The notes beneath the pieces are model-generated. The model was not told where the DNA came from. It was given only the letters and a program-made list of their open reading frames with translations, and ran no database searches. Of a DNA stretch of 64,000 nt, positions 27,697 to 36,445 are shown in pieces; position 1 is the first letter of the stretch; the number at the start of each line of letters is the position of its first letter. Position numbers and translations under genes: made by a program. The stretch comes from Vibrio cyclitrophicus (lineage in GTDB: Bacteria; Pseudomonadota; Gammaproteobacteria; Enterobacterales; Vibrionaceae): the NCBI GenBank assembly GCA_023206055.1, contig CP065366.1, positions 620,001-684,000 of the forward strand, read 5' to 3'.

Positions 27697-28274
27697 TTGG
27701 CGGTACCTAAATTTGTGACGAAACTGTGCTAATAGAATAAATTCTAGGCAAAAACATAACATACAGGTAATGTATTTTTGATGATAACTCAAAGTTTTCA
27801 AAAAAACACTTACTTCCAGCTATCTGCCTTCCTTGAAGTATTGCCCAATAACGTAGATCCAGTACGCCTTTCAATCATTCTTTTAGTGATTTGAGAGGAT
27901 TCTATAATGTTAACAGCATGCTAACAATGCGAGAATGTTAATTCCATTCACTTTGTTGATTTACATCAATTGCCGTATCGCAACAAACTTTAATAGTATG
28001 GCTACAACTTAACCAATGTTATGGTGATTATTTAGCAGCAAAACAAGAATGATTATTCGAGATGGTTCTCACATCTCACCTGCTAAAGACAAGAATATGA
28101 ACCAAGGAAGCTGAAAGCTGTCCTTAGAGTCTAGTAGATAAATGTGTTCAATCAACTTTTTATTATTATTAGATTGAGCATAGAACAATGAAAACAAAGG
28201 ATTAATTCTAATAACATATAAAAGCATAGAGGTTCGCCTGACTTAACAGGTAACGCCTTACTCACGGAGGATAT
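27697..28274. other. Long regulatory region upstream of arcA and the rraA-like gene
   Basis: A 578-bp AT-rich divergent intergenic region. It contains a perfect FNR box (27956-27969) and a TGTTA-n9-TAACA inverted repeat near 27909-27927. No ORF is convincing. The E. coli arcA gene also has a long leader with several promoters and FNR control, so the length is in keeping. Confidence 0.55.
27956..27969. promoter_or_regulatory. FNR box upstream of arcA
   Basis: TTGATttacATCAA matches the FNR consensus TTGATnnnnATCAA at all ten positions. It lies 260 bp upstream of the arcA start codon and about 305 bp upstream of the rraA-like gene. It most likely gives anaerobic activation of arcA, as in E. 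coli; that part is inference. Confidence 0.7.
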
Positions 28275-28760
28275 ATGCACGATATAACACCCGACTTGTG
28301 TGATGAGTTTGAAAGCAAAGTCACATTACTGAACTTACCATTACAGAACTTCGGTCAACGTGGTGCGTTCTTTGGAAAAATTGTAACAGTTCGTTGTTAT
28401 CACGATAATTCCAAGGTTCGCGAGGTTTTAGAGACCGACGGCAGCGGCAAAGTGCTGGTTGTTGACGGAAATGGCTCGTGCCAAAAAGCACTGCTTGGTG
28501 ACCAGCTCGCTATTCTTGCAATAGAAAATGGTTGGGAGGGCGTGATCGTTAATGGTGCTGTGCGAGATGTTGGCATGATGTCGCAAATGGACCTGGGCGT
28601 TCAGGCGCTAGGTGCATCACCATTCAAAACCGAGAAGCGTGGCGTAGGCCAAGTGAATGTTACGCTCTCTATACATAATCAGCTGATTCAGCCTGGTGAC
28701 TATATTTATGCCGATTGGAATGGCGTGTTAATTTCATCTGAGTTGTTAATTGAATCGTAA
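28275..28760 (+). CDS. rraA: RraA family protein (regulator of RNase E activity A-like)
   Basis: A 161-aa protein, the same length as E. coli RraA, which binds RNase E and inhibits its activity. The fold family also includes HMG/oxaloacetate aldolases. Signature stretches are QNFGQRGAFFGKIVTVRCY, KVLVVDGNGSCQKALLGDQLA and GWEGVIVNGAVRDV. It has an ACGGAGGA ribosome-binding site. It stands alone, divergent from arcA. Vibrios can carry more than one RraA paralogue and the usual menA neighbour is not here, so this may be the second paralogue. Confidence 0.8.
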   Translation: MHDITPDLCDEFESKVTLLNLPLQNFGQRGAFFGKIVTVRCYHDNSKVREVLETDGSGKVLVVDGNGSCQKALLGDQLAILAIENGWEGVIVNGAVRDVGMMSQMDLGVQALGASPFKTEKRGVGQVNVTLSIHNQLIQPGDYIYADWNGVLISSELLIES

Positions 28761-28872
28761 TTAACTCAAATTTAATGCCGATGATAGATTAGGTCGGGGA
28801 ATGGATTGTGATGTGTTGAAAGCTTAGAGCTCAATCCGAGCTAGTTAGTAAACAAAGTACAATCTAAAGAGA

Positions 28873-29349
28873 TTAAAAGCGAAATCCTAGTCCTACTTCA
28901 ACACCTTGCTGCCACTCTTCATAATCAAGGGTGGCATGCAAATCTAGATTATCTGTCAGTTGCACTCGGCTTGACACTTCTGCAGCTACTGACTTCTCGT
29001 TGTCTTCTTCTTCGTCTTTATAGGTGTGCAAAGAACTGTTAAAAGAGACCCTTTCTGAGAACTGATAACTGACACCACTTAAAAATCCGCTTTCATATTT
29101 AAGTGAATCGCTGTTGATACGTGTCCCTACATAAAGGTCAACATCAGCAAACAGACTGTATGAGTAACCACTGTCGATTTTCCAAGTGTCGAAGCTTTCA
29201 CTTGAGGCATTTTGCGTTGAGATAAAGAATTTATGAGATGAACGATCGATTTGACTGGGAAGTAATGGTAAACCGTTCAGTAGAGGCGAACTATTCGCTG
29301 AACAAACAACAGGCATAGCAAAAGCTAAAAGAATAAGTAATCTCTTCAT
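28873..29349 (-). CDS. Small predicted outer-membrane beta-barrel protein
   Basis: A 158-aa protein with a cleavable signal peptide (MKRLLILLAFAMPVVCSANS). Alternating polar/hydrophobic strands typical of a small barrel follow (SYSLFADVDLYVGTRINSD; GVSYQFSERVSFNSSLHTY; LHATLDYEEWQQGVEVG). It ends in a terminal Phe (GLGFRF), the usual outer-membrane assembly signal. A short acidic loop (KDEEEDNEK) lies in the middle. I do not recognise a named family. It is a single-gene unit on the minus strand. Confidence 0.7.
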   Translation of the reverse strand: MKRLLILLAFAMPVVCSANSSPLLNGLPLLPSQIDRSSHKFFISTQNASSESFDTWKIDSGYSYSLFADVDLYVGTRINSDSLKYESGFLSGVSYQFSERVSFNSSLHTYKDEEEDNEKSVAAEVSSRVQLTDNLDLHATLDYEEWQQGVEVGLGFRF

Positions 29350-29653
29350 TTCCCACTCCTGATGTCATTATTATTGTTCTTCGAACGTTATCGTTCAATT
29401 AAAGCACAGAACTTGTACGCTCGCTGCACAATCGATATAGCATTTTGTTATGACTATATATGCAACTGATTACTCTTGCTTGTTCAATGAGTAAATCCAG
29501 TACCTTAAGTGAAGGTTTATACAGGGTGTTTTATCCCTTAAATGACGGTTTGCTCTGAAAAACGGTGTGAATGTAAAAAAAACGCAACTTTTCATTGACG
29601 TCCAGTGGTAAAAATTGATACACGTAGAGTAAAGCACAAGCAGAGAATTTGAT
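29350..29653. other. Upstream region of the threonine operon
   Basis: This 304-bp region holds the thr promoter (see 29595-29622) and an untranslated leader. A minus-strand reading frame crosses this region and thrL but has no coding signs. Nothing else is recognised. Confidence 0.5.
29595..29622 (+). promoter_or_regulatory. Probable thr operon promoter
   Basis: A -35-like TTGACG and a -10-like GATACA are separated by 16 bp, about 32 bp before the thrL start codon. The placement fits an attenuated operon with a short leader. The -10 match is only partial. Confidence 0.5.
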
Positions 29654-29731
29654 ATGCAGCACGTAAGCCACCTAGTAATGACCACAACCATTATTATTAC
29701 CGACATTAACATTGTTGGGGCAGGCTGCTAA
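29654..29731 (+). CDS. thrL: thr operon leader peptide
   Basis: A 25-codon ORF whose middle is a run of control codons: ACC ACA ACC ATT ATT ATT ACC, then GAC ATT AAC ATT (Thr and Ile). It ends 19 bases before a strong terminator hairpin and lies directly before thrA. This is the arrangement of the thr attenuator of enteric bacteria and vibrios: when charged threonyl- or isoleucyl-tRNA is scarce the ribosome stalls here and the terminator does not form. Confidence 0.9.
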   Translation: MQHVSHLVMTTTIIITDINIVGAGC

Positions 29732-29750
29732 GTAACGGATTTAAAAAAAA

Positions 29751-29785
29751 AAGGCCTGTATCCAACAAGATACAGGCCTTTTTTT
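29751..29785 (+). terminator. thr operon attenuator terminator
   Basis: Hairpin GGCCTGTATC-caacaa-GATACAGGCC, preceded by an A run and followed by seven T residues, between thrL and thrA. A ten-pair perfect stem makes it a strong intrinsic terminator, regulated by thrL translation. Confidence 0.92.
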
Positions 29786-29815
29786 GTACCATTTTTATGA
29801 CTTATGGAGAAAGGG

Positions 29816-32275
29816 ATGCGCGTTTTAAAGTTTGGAGGTTCATCATTAGCTGATGCAGATCGTTTTTTACGAGCAGCTGATATCATCGCTAATAATGCCC
29901 AGCAAGAAGAGCTAGCCGTTGTACTATCGGCTCCAGGAAAAACAACCAATAAGTTGGTCGCTGTTATTGAAGCTGCACTGAAAAATGGTGAAGCAGACGC
30001 ACAGATTACAGAGATCGAATCCTCATTCGCTGCACTGTTTGCAGATATTCAAGCTATTGTTCCTTCTATTGATGGTTCTGCGTTCCAAGAGCAGGTTGAT
30101 ACTTCTCTTGCTCAGCTAAAGCAGTTCGTAAACGGTATTAACCTACTGGGTATGTGCCCGAATCATGTTAATGCTCGTATCATCAGTAAAGGTGAGCGAA
30201 TCTCAATCCAGTTGATGAAAGCGGTACTTGAAGCGAAAGGCCAACCAGCTAGCCTGATTGACCCAGTTCAATACCTTTACGCTAAAGGTGATCACCTTGA
30301 AGCCATGGTCGATGTGGATGTTTCAACTCAGAACTTCCGTCAATCCCCACTTCCTACAGGCCACGTAAATATCATGCCGGGCTTCACGGCTGGTAACGAT
30401 AAAGGCGAATTAGTCACACTTGGCCGTAACGGCTCTGACTACTCGGCGGCAGTACTAGCGGCATGTCTACGTGCTGATTGCTGTGAAATCTGGACAGATG
30501 TAGACGGCGTTTACAACTGTGACCCACGCTTAGTTGATGATGCACGTCTGCTTAAGTCATTGAGCTACCAAGAAGCGATGGAGCTTTCTTACTTTGGCGC
30601 TTCGGTTCTACACCCGAAAACAATCGCACCTATCGCGCAATTCCATATTCCTTGTTTGATCAAAAACAGCTTTAACCCACAGGGTGCGGGTACTTTGATT
30701 GGTCAAGACACTGGCGAAGATAACCTAGCAATTAAAGGTATTACTACGTTAAGTGACTTAACAATGGTTAACGTATCAGGCCCTGGCATGAAGGGCATGG
30801 TAGGCATGGCGAGTCGTGTATTTGGCGCGATGTCTTCTGCTGGCGTTTCTATTGTCCTTATTACTCAATCTTCTTCTGAGTACAGCATCAGCTTCTGTAT
30901 TGAATCGGCTGATAAAGTAAAAGCGAAGCAAGTGTTGTCAGACGCGTTTGAACTTGAACTTAAAGATGGCCTATTAGAGCCAGTTGAGTTCATGGACGAC
31001 GTAGCAATTGTAACGCTGGTGGGTGACGGTATGCGCACTTCACGCGGTGTTGCTTCTCAGTTCTTCTCGTCTTTAGCTGAAGTGAACGTTAACATTGTTG
31101 CGATTGCACAAGGTTCATCTGAGCGTGCTATCTCAGCAGTTATCCCTGAAGATAAAATCTCTGAAGCAATCAAAGCGTGTCACGAGAACCTATTTAACTC
31201 TAAACACTTCCTAGACGTATTCGTTGTGGGTGTCGGCGGTGTTGGTGGCGAGCTTGTTGACCAGATCCAACGTCAGCAAGGCAAACTGGCTGAAAAAGGC
31301 ATCGTGATTCGCGTATGTGGTTTAGCAAACAGCAAAGGTTTGTTGCTAGACAGCGATGGTCTACCGCTAGAGCAGTGGCGTGACCGTATGTCGAGTGCGA
31401 CAGAAGAGTTTAGCCTAGCGCGTTTAACTGCTTTGGTTCAACGTAACCACATCATCAACCCTGTATTGGTTGACTGTACGTCTAGCGAAGGTATTGCGGC
31501 GCAGTACGCTGATTTCCTAGCAGCAGGTTTCCACGTGGTAACACCAAACAAGAAAGCAAACACAGCAAGCATGGCTTACTACCATCAGCTTCGTGAAGTG
31601 GCACGTAACTCTCGTCGTAAGTTGATGTACGAAACAACCGTAGGTGCTGGTCTACCGGTAATCGAAAACCTACAGAACCTAATCTCTGCAGGTGATGAAC
31701 TTGAGAAGTTCAACGGCATTCTTTCAGGTTCACTGTCTTACATTTTCGGCAAGCTTGATGAAGGCATGACACTGAGCCAAGCAACCAATATTGCAAAAGA
31801 TAACGGCTTCACTGAACCGGATCCTCGTGACGATCTATCTGGTATGGATGTGGCGCGTAAGCTACTTATTCTTGCTCGTGAAGCAGGTATGGCACTTGAA
31901 CTTGAAGATGTTGAAGTTGACCAAGCTCTACCACCGGGTTTTGATGATTCAGGTACGGTTGAAGAATTCATGGCTCGCTTGCCAGAAGCGGATGCTTACT
32001 TCAAAGAGCAGTCAGCTATCGCAGCAGAAGAAGGCAAAGTACTTCGTTATGTTGGCGAAATCGCTGAAGGTAAGTGTAAGGTTCGTATCGCTGCTGTTGA
32101 TGGCGACGACCCAATGTTCAAGATTAAAGATGGCGAGAACGCATTAGCATTCTACAGCCGTTATTACCAACCAATCCCTCTAGTACTGCGTGGTTACGGC
32201 GCGGGTACTGAAGTAACAGCAGCAGGCGTATTCTCTGATGTGATGCGTACTCTTGGTTGGAAATTAGGAGTTTAG
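29816..32275 (+). CDS. thrA: Bifunctional aspartokinase I / homoserine dehydrogenase I
   Basis: First enzyme of threonine synthesis (aspartate to aspartyl phosphate), fused to homoserine dehydrogenase. I start at the ATG at 29816 (MRVLKFGGSSLADADRFL), because the in-frame ATG at 29804 lies over the ribosome-binding site GGAGAAAGGG and family members start with MRVLKFGG. The result is 819 aa, one shorter than E. coli ThrA. The kinase domain covers about 1-290, ACT regulatory domains (VNVSGPGMKGMVG; VTLVGDGMRTSRG) about 310-460, and the dehydrogenase (VVGVGGVGGELVDQI) about 465-819. It is followed by thrB and thrC in one operon under thrL control. Confidence 0.97.
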   Translation: MRVLKFGGSSLADADRFLRAADIIANNAQQEELAVVLSAPGKTTNKLVAVIEAALKNGEADAQITEIESSFAALFADIQAIVPSIDGSAFQEQVDTSLAQLKQFVNGINLLGMCPNHVNARIISKGERISIQLMKAVLEAKGQPASLIDPVQYLYAKGDHLEAMVDVDVSTQNFRQSPLPTGHVNIMPGFTAGNDKGELVTLGRNGSDYSAAVLAACLRADCCEIWTDVDGVYNCDPRLVDDARLLKSLSYQEAMELSYFGASVLHPKTIAPIAQFHIPCLIKNSFNPQGAGTLIGQDTGEDNLAIKGITTLSDLTMVNVSGPGMKGMVGMASRVFGAMSSAGVSIVLITQSSSEYSISFCIESADKVKAKQVLSDAFELELKDGLLEPVEFMDDVAIVTLVGDGMRTSRGVASQFFSSLAEVNVNIVAIAQGSSERAISAVIPEDKISEAIKACHENLFNSKHFLDVFVVGVGGVGGELVDQIQRQQGKLAEKGIVIRVCGLANSKGLLLDSDGLPLEQWRDRMSSATEEFSLARLTALVQRNHIINPVLVDCTSSEGIAAQYADFLAAGFHVVTPNKKANTASMAYYHQLREVARNSRRKLMYETTVGAGLPVIENLQNLISAGDELEKFNGILSGSLSYIFGKLDEGMTLSQATNIAKDNGFTEPDPRDDLSGMDVARKLLILAREAGMALELEDVEVDQALPPGFDDSGTVEEFMARLPEADAYFKEQSAIAAEEGKVLRYVGEIAEGKCKVRIAAVDGDDPMFKIKDGENALAFYSRYYQPIPLVLRGYGAGTEVTAAGVFSDVMRTLGWKLGV

Positions 32276-32277
32276 GA

Positions 32278-33249
32278 ATGAGTTCAAGTGATATGGATGT
32301 TGTCGTTTATGCTCCTGCATCAATCGGTAATGTCAGTGTAGGGTTTGATGTGCTGGGGGCCGCAGTGTCTCCAGTGGATGGCACACTGCTGGGTGACCGA
32401 GTTATGGTTAAAGCAAGTGATGAACCATTCTCACTTAAAACAGCAGGCAGTTTTGTTTCTAAGCTGCCAACTGAAACCAAAGAAAATATTGTCTATGATT
32501 GCTGGGTTGTGTTCTCTCGCGAGTTAGATAAGAAAGGTATCTCAGTTAAGCCTCTAGAGATGACGCTAGAGAAGAACATGCCTATTGGATCCGGTTTAGG
32601 GTCGAGTGCATGTTCAATTGTCGCGGCGCTTGATGCCTTGAACCGTTTTCATGGTCAACCGTTGAATGAAACTGAACTGCTTGCTCTGATGGGTGAAATG
32701 GAAGGTAAGATTTCAGGCGGTATTCACTACGATAACGTTGCGCCATGTTACCTTGGTGGCGTTCAGCTTATGCTTGAAGAGTTAGGCATCATTAGCCAAG
32801 AAGTCCCGTGTTTTGACGATTGGTATTGGGTAATGGCTTATCCGGGCATTAAGGTTTCAACGGCCGAAGCGCGAGAGATTTTGCCTTCTCAGTATCGCCG
32901 TCAAGATGTGATTGCTCATGGCCGCCATCTAGCGGGCTTTATCCACGCGTGTCATTCAGGTCAACCTGAACTGGCTGCGAAGATGATCAAAGACGTGATC
33001 GCTGAACCATATCGTGAGAAACTGCTTCCAGGGTTTGCTGATGCTCGTAAATACGCGCTATCAGCTGGGGCACTGGCTACTGGTATTTCTGGTAGTGGTC
33101 CAACTCTATTTAGCATTTGCAAAGAACAAGATGTCGCCGAGCGTGTTGCACGCTGGTTAGAACAAAATTACGTACAAAATGAAGAAGGATTCGTTCACGT
33201 TTGTCGCCTAGATAAGCAGGGTTCGATCGTTACAGGAAGTGAGTTATGA
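32278..33249 (+). CDS. thrB: Homoserine kinase
   Basis: GHMP-family kinase that phosphorylates homoserine. The start is taken at the ATG at 32278 (MSSSDMDVVVYAPASIGN), 2 bp after the thrA stop and preceded by AGGAG; the frame's earlier ATG lies inside thrA. The ATP-binding GHMP motif is PIGSGLGSSACSIVAAL near residue 100. The second conserved motif is GISGSGPTLFS. Length is 323 aa. It overlaps thrC by ATGA. Confidence 0.96.
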   Translation: MSSSDMDVVVYAPASIGNVSVGFDVLGAAVSPVDGTLLGDRVMVKASDEPFSLKTAGSFVSKLPTETKENIVYDCWVVFSRELDKKGISVKPLEMTLEKNMPIGSGLGSSACSIVAALDALNRFHGQPLNETELLALMGEMEGKISGGIHYDNVAPCYLGGVQLMLEELGIISQEVPCFDDWYWVMAYPGIKVSTAEAREILPSQYRRQDVIAHGRHLAGFIHACHSGQPELAAKMIKDVIAEPYREKLLPGFADARKYALSAGALATGISGSGPTLFSICKEQDVAERVARWLEQNYVQNEEGFVHVCRLDKQGSIVTGSEL

Positions 33250-34529
33250 AACTGTACAACATCAAAGAAAATGATGAACAAGTCTCTTTTGGCCAAGCCG
33301 TTCGTCAAGGCTTAGGTCGTAATCAAGGTCTATTTTTCCCATCTGAACTGCCAAAGTTTGATGATATCGATGCGTTGCTAGCAGAGGACTTTGTCCCTCG
33401 TAGCTCAAAGATTCTGTCGGCATTGATTGGCGATGAACTACCAAAAGAGCAGATCGACCAAATGGTGGATGCAGCGTTCCAATTCCCTGCACCAATCAAC
33501 CAAGTAAAAGACGGCGTTTATGCGCTTGAACTGTTTCACGGTCCAACACTGGCATTTAAAGATTTCGGCGGCCGTTTTATGGCGCAATCTTTAGCAGCAG
33601 TTTCGGATGGTGGTCAAATCACTATCTTAACTGCAACATCAGGTGATACTGGTGCGGCGGTTGCACATGCTTTCTACGGCATGGAAGACATCAATGTTGT
33701 GATTCTTTATCCGAAAGGTAAGATCAGCCCACTGCAAGAGAAGCTGTTCTGTACGCTTGGTAAGAACATCCACACTGTGGCGATTGATGGCGACTTTGAT
33801 GCGTGTCAGGCTCTGGTTAAAGACTCATTTGATGATGCTGAACTGCGTAAAGAGATTGGCTTGAACTCGGCAAACTCTATCAACATCAGCCGTTTAATGG
33901 CTCAGATCTGTTACTACTTTGAAGCGGCTTCTCAGCTGACTAAAGAGCAACGTGAAAACCTCGTTATCTCTGTACCAAGTGGTAACTTTGGTAACCTAAC
34001 GGCTGGTCTATTAGCGAAAGCGCTTGGTCTACCAGTGAAGCGTTTCATTGCGGCAACCAACGAAAATGACACGGTTCCTCGTTACCTAGAAACAGGTCAA
34101 TGGGAGCCAAAACCGACCGTTGCGACAACATCGAACGCGATGGACGTAAGCCAACCAAACAACTGGCCTCGTATCGAAGAGCTTTGCCAACTGAAAGGTT
34201 GGGGACTGGATACTTTGGGTAAAGGTAAAGTATCTGATGAGCAGAGCGCTGAGTCAGTTCGCGACCTAAAAGCTCAAGGTTACCTATGTGAACCTCATGG
34301 TGCGATTGCTTACCGTCTATTGGAAGAGCAACTGCAAGAGAACGAGACAGGCCTGTTCTTATGTACGGCACACCCGGCGAAATTCAAAGAAGTGGTTGAT
34401 GATATTTTGGGTACGGATATCGAACTACCGGGCCCGCTGGCTAAGCACGCGGTGATGGAATTGTTGTCTGAAGATCTTGATAACGATTTTGAAGCGCTAA
34501 AAGCAGTGCTTCGTCGAGTTCAACCGTAA
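33246..34529 (+). CDS. thrC: Threonine synthase
   Basis: PLP enzyme that converts O-phosphohomoserine to threonine, the last step of the pathway. The 427-aa length matches the bacterial class. The PLP lysine lies in HGPTLAFKDFGGRFMAQ near residue 107; the phosphate-binding region is VPSGNFGNLTAGL. Its ATG overlaps the thrB stop (ATGA), indicating translational coupling. It is the last gene before a strong terminator and the genomic island. Confidence 0.97.
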   Translation: MKLYNIKENDEQVSFGQAVRQGLGRNQGLFFPSELPKFDDIDALLAEDFVPRSSKILSALIGDELPKEQIDQMVDAAFQFPAPINQVKDGVYALELFHGPTLAFKDFGGRFMAQSLAAVSDGGQITILTATSGDTGAAVAHAFYGMEDINVVILYPKGKISPLQEKLFCTLGKNIHTVAIDGDFDACQALVKDSFDDAELRKEIGLNSANSINISRLMAQICYYFEAASQLTKEQRENLVISVPSGNFGNLTAGLLAKALGLPVKRFIAATNENDTVPRYLETGQWEPKPTVATTSNAMDVSQPNNWPRIEELCQLKGWGLDTLGKGKVSDEQSAESVRDLKAQGYLCEPHGAIAYRLLEEQLQENETGLFLCTAHPAKFKEVVDDILGTDIELPGPLAKHAVMELLSEDLDNDFEALKAVLRRVQP

Positions 34530-34554
34530 CGTACATTTGTTTTTTTGAACAAAT

Positions 34555-34583
34555 AAAAACGGCGCTCAATGAGCGCCGTTTTT
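34555..34583. terminator. Terminator after thrC
   Basis: Hairpin AACGGCGCTCA-TGAGCGCCGTT with A and T runs on both sides. It can serve thrC on the plus strand and the former grcA on the minus strand. Confidence 0.93.
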
Positions 34584-34608
34584 GTATTCTAATTCAAGCT
34601 CTACAAAA

Positions 34609-34779
34609 TTATAGAGACTCAGTGAACGTACGTGCGATAACGTCACGTTGCTGTTCAGTCGTTAGAGAGTTGAAACGTACAGCGTAACCCGATACACGGA
34701 TAGTTAGCTGTGGGTAGTTCTCTGGGTGAGCAACTGCGTCTTCTAGCGTTTCACGCTTAAGAACGTTAACGTTTAGGTG
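34609..34779 (-). pseudogene. grcA: 3' fragment of host grcA, cut off by the island
   Basis: Minus-strand remnant encoding the last ~57 codons of the glycyl radical cofactor protein. It keeps the glycyl-radical loop VSGYAVRF and the terminal TFTESL. It has no start: homology ends at codons His-Leu (34774-34779) and runs into island sequence. Compared with the island's intact copy it differs at only two residues over this part (H for N, T for Q). With the 5' fragment at 54557-54769 it makes up exactly one gene, so the island split it. Confidence 0.92.
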
Positions 34780-34806
34780 TAACGTTGCGACTCCAGTATG
34801 ACTTAA
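34774..34806. other. Left attachment junction of the island
   Basis: Host grcA sequence ends at the hexamer TAGGTG (34774-34779). Palindromic AACGTT flanks it at 34768-34773 and 34781-34786, like a pair of recombinase core half-sites around a short spacer. AGTATGACTTAA (34795-34806) is the left partner of a perfect 12-bp inverted repeat at the right end. The exact crossover bases are inferred. Confidence 0.6.
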
Positions 34807-34920
34807 AATATTGTTTATATAGATCTATAAAATCATGACTTATGTTCTCTTGATGAAGATAACCATATAGAGATTTTAAGTTTTATTCATCTTAGTTGAT
34901 TGAGTGTCCGTGCTCCCAAA

Positions 34921-35766
34921 TTATGATCTAATATATGCACGATAAATATTGTTGATCTTACGATTCATCGATGACGTTTCCTGCGAGAACTCGCTATCAT
35001 AAAATGATTCGCCATAGTCGAGGCTCAGGTTATGACGTTGACTACCAGTCAAACTATTCCAGCTCGATACGTATGTGAATATTGATTTTAGTAGTTGATG
35101 GAAAACATCTAGGTCGGCTACTAAGGTAAATGTCATTAGAGACTGAGGAGAGCCCTCACTAGTTTGATATCTTATAAAATTAAGCTTTAAATGATCTCTG
35201 CTCAACCTTGAAGTGATTAACTCAACTTTGGTATTCAAAATACGCAACAAACTGTCATTGATTGTTTGATATTTAGGTTCAAAATTTTTGGTTATACGTG
35301 GGTTAGTCAACATAAGGATCTCCTCTGTGGTAAACATAATTAGACCACCACGATATGCTTGCTTTTTGTCCAAAAATAAAAGCAGCGCGATCAATATAGG
35401 TAGATCTGAGAACATCATAATTTGATACTTCTCGGTAGAACTAAGAGCTGTGTATTCAAAACGAAACTTTAACTCGTCCTCGTTGGGGTGCGATACGTCA
35501 TAAATCAATTCGTTGAAGGCTTTTGAGATGGGCTCATTTGGTAATCGCCACGCCAATTCTTCTAAAACTGAAGGCACTGTGGTCATATTGCTAACTAGAT
35601 GACGATGCGTGACTCTAGAGCCATGAATCAGCTTCTGTGGGCAAGTTGAGTTCAGAGCAGACTGTTTATAAGGAGTTAAATTTGGATCTGTAGCTTTAAC
35701 GGACAATAGTTCACTAATAGGTTCATTCGTTGAAGATAAGAGATGATTTTTGGTTGGGATCGACAT
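34921..35766 (-). CDS. Unrecognised 281-aa protein at the island's left end
   Basis: I do not recognise a family. The protein is soluble, with a hydrophilic N-terminal ~60 residues and one hydrophobic helix near residues 115-132 (YQIMMFSDLPILIALLLFLDKK). A basic/polar second half follows. It has no signal peptide and no obvious catalytic or HTH motif. It stands alone, points toward the left island boundary, and lies outside the paired repeats that flank the cargo, so it may be part of the island's core rather than its cargo. An inverted repeat GATAGTA-n30-TACTATC lies just upstream (near 35800-35845). Confidence 0.6.
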   Translation of the reverse strand: MSIPTKNHLLSSTNEPISELLSVKATDPNLTPYKQSALNSTCPQKLIHGSRVTHRHLVSNMTTVPSVLEELAWRLPNEPISKAFNELIYDVSHPNEDELKFRFEYTALSSTEKYQIMMFSDLPILIALLLFLDKKQAYRGGLIMFTTEEILMLTNPRITKNFEPKYQTINDSLLRILNTKVELITSRLSRDHLKLNFIRYQTSEGSPQSLMTFTLVADLDVFHQLLKSIFTYVSSWNSLTGSQRHNLSLDYGESFYDSEFSQETSSMNRKINNIYRAYIRS

Positions 35767-36445
35767 TTTGCCCTCAAAAAGCGGCCAATACTTCCAGTTA
35801 TTGATAGTATTGTCAATTGTTGTTCGTGGGTGAGAGTACTATCATCTCTTTACCCGATCAGGTGTATAATAAATACTTTGAATCATACACTTATTACGGA
35901 ACCAAAGTTTGGTCACTAAACCTTGGTTGCGTGAGTTTTCGATTCAGAGCTTATAAATGACCCAAACTTTAGTAGCGTCGTAGATGACATACAATGCCTA
36001 GTAGCGCAGCTGTATTTACTCATCAATATTGGGCAAAGAAAAGTCAATAAAACTTCGTAGTGAACTAATATTTAAGTTGTTGTTTACAAATGGATTAAAG
36101 AACCTTCAGCTTACTCTGTTGGGCATCTGGAGTGACCTCTAGCAATGATTCCTAGCACACTTTCCCCCCAAAGCTTGTTAGACCTTTTTCAATAAGAAAA
36201 CTGCTAGCTTGATTTATCCCTATCTATGCTAATGTTTCAACATGGCACACAGAACAAACACAAAAACCTTCGTATATTCAATCCAGTATTTAGGTATGCT
36301 TGGGGTGAAAAGGATGTGATAAACATCCAACATCGACATATTAAGCTGTTAGGCATTTGCGTTAAAACACTCCAAAAACAGCAAGTACTCTTGAAATATA
36401 TACAATGATTTAACGTCGAAAAAATCATAAATATAGGCAAGCATT
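35767..36445. other. Non-coding region with the left copy of a cargo-flanking repeat
   Basis: A 679-bp AT-rich region. It contains the left copy of a diverged repeat (about 35969-36165) whose partner lies at 46025-46265. Two overlapping 60-67-codon frames near 36226-36440 on opposite strands are not accepted as genes. The promoter of the 36446-38225 operon should lie at the right end. Confidence 0.5.
35969..36165 (+). repeat. Left copy of the diverged repeat flanking the cargo
   Basis: Matches the right copy in order: GCGTCGTAGATG, then AGTAGC, TGTATTTACTCAT, GCAAAGAAA, CGAAGTG-like, GGCATCTGGA and finally CAATGATTcCTAGCACACTTT. By eye roughly 70-75% identical with small gaps. Direct orientation. 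Non-coding. Confidence 0.7.

Noticed and set aside
29470..29712. 80-codon minus-strand frame across the thr leader
   Set aside because: Antisense to thrL and the thr promoter; explained by composition.
36226..36440. 60- and 67-codon frames on opposite strands left of the cassette-like operon
   Set aside because: They overlap each other, have no ribosome-binding site, and the translations look like random AT-rich sequence.
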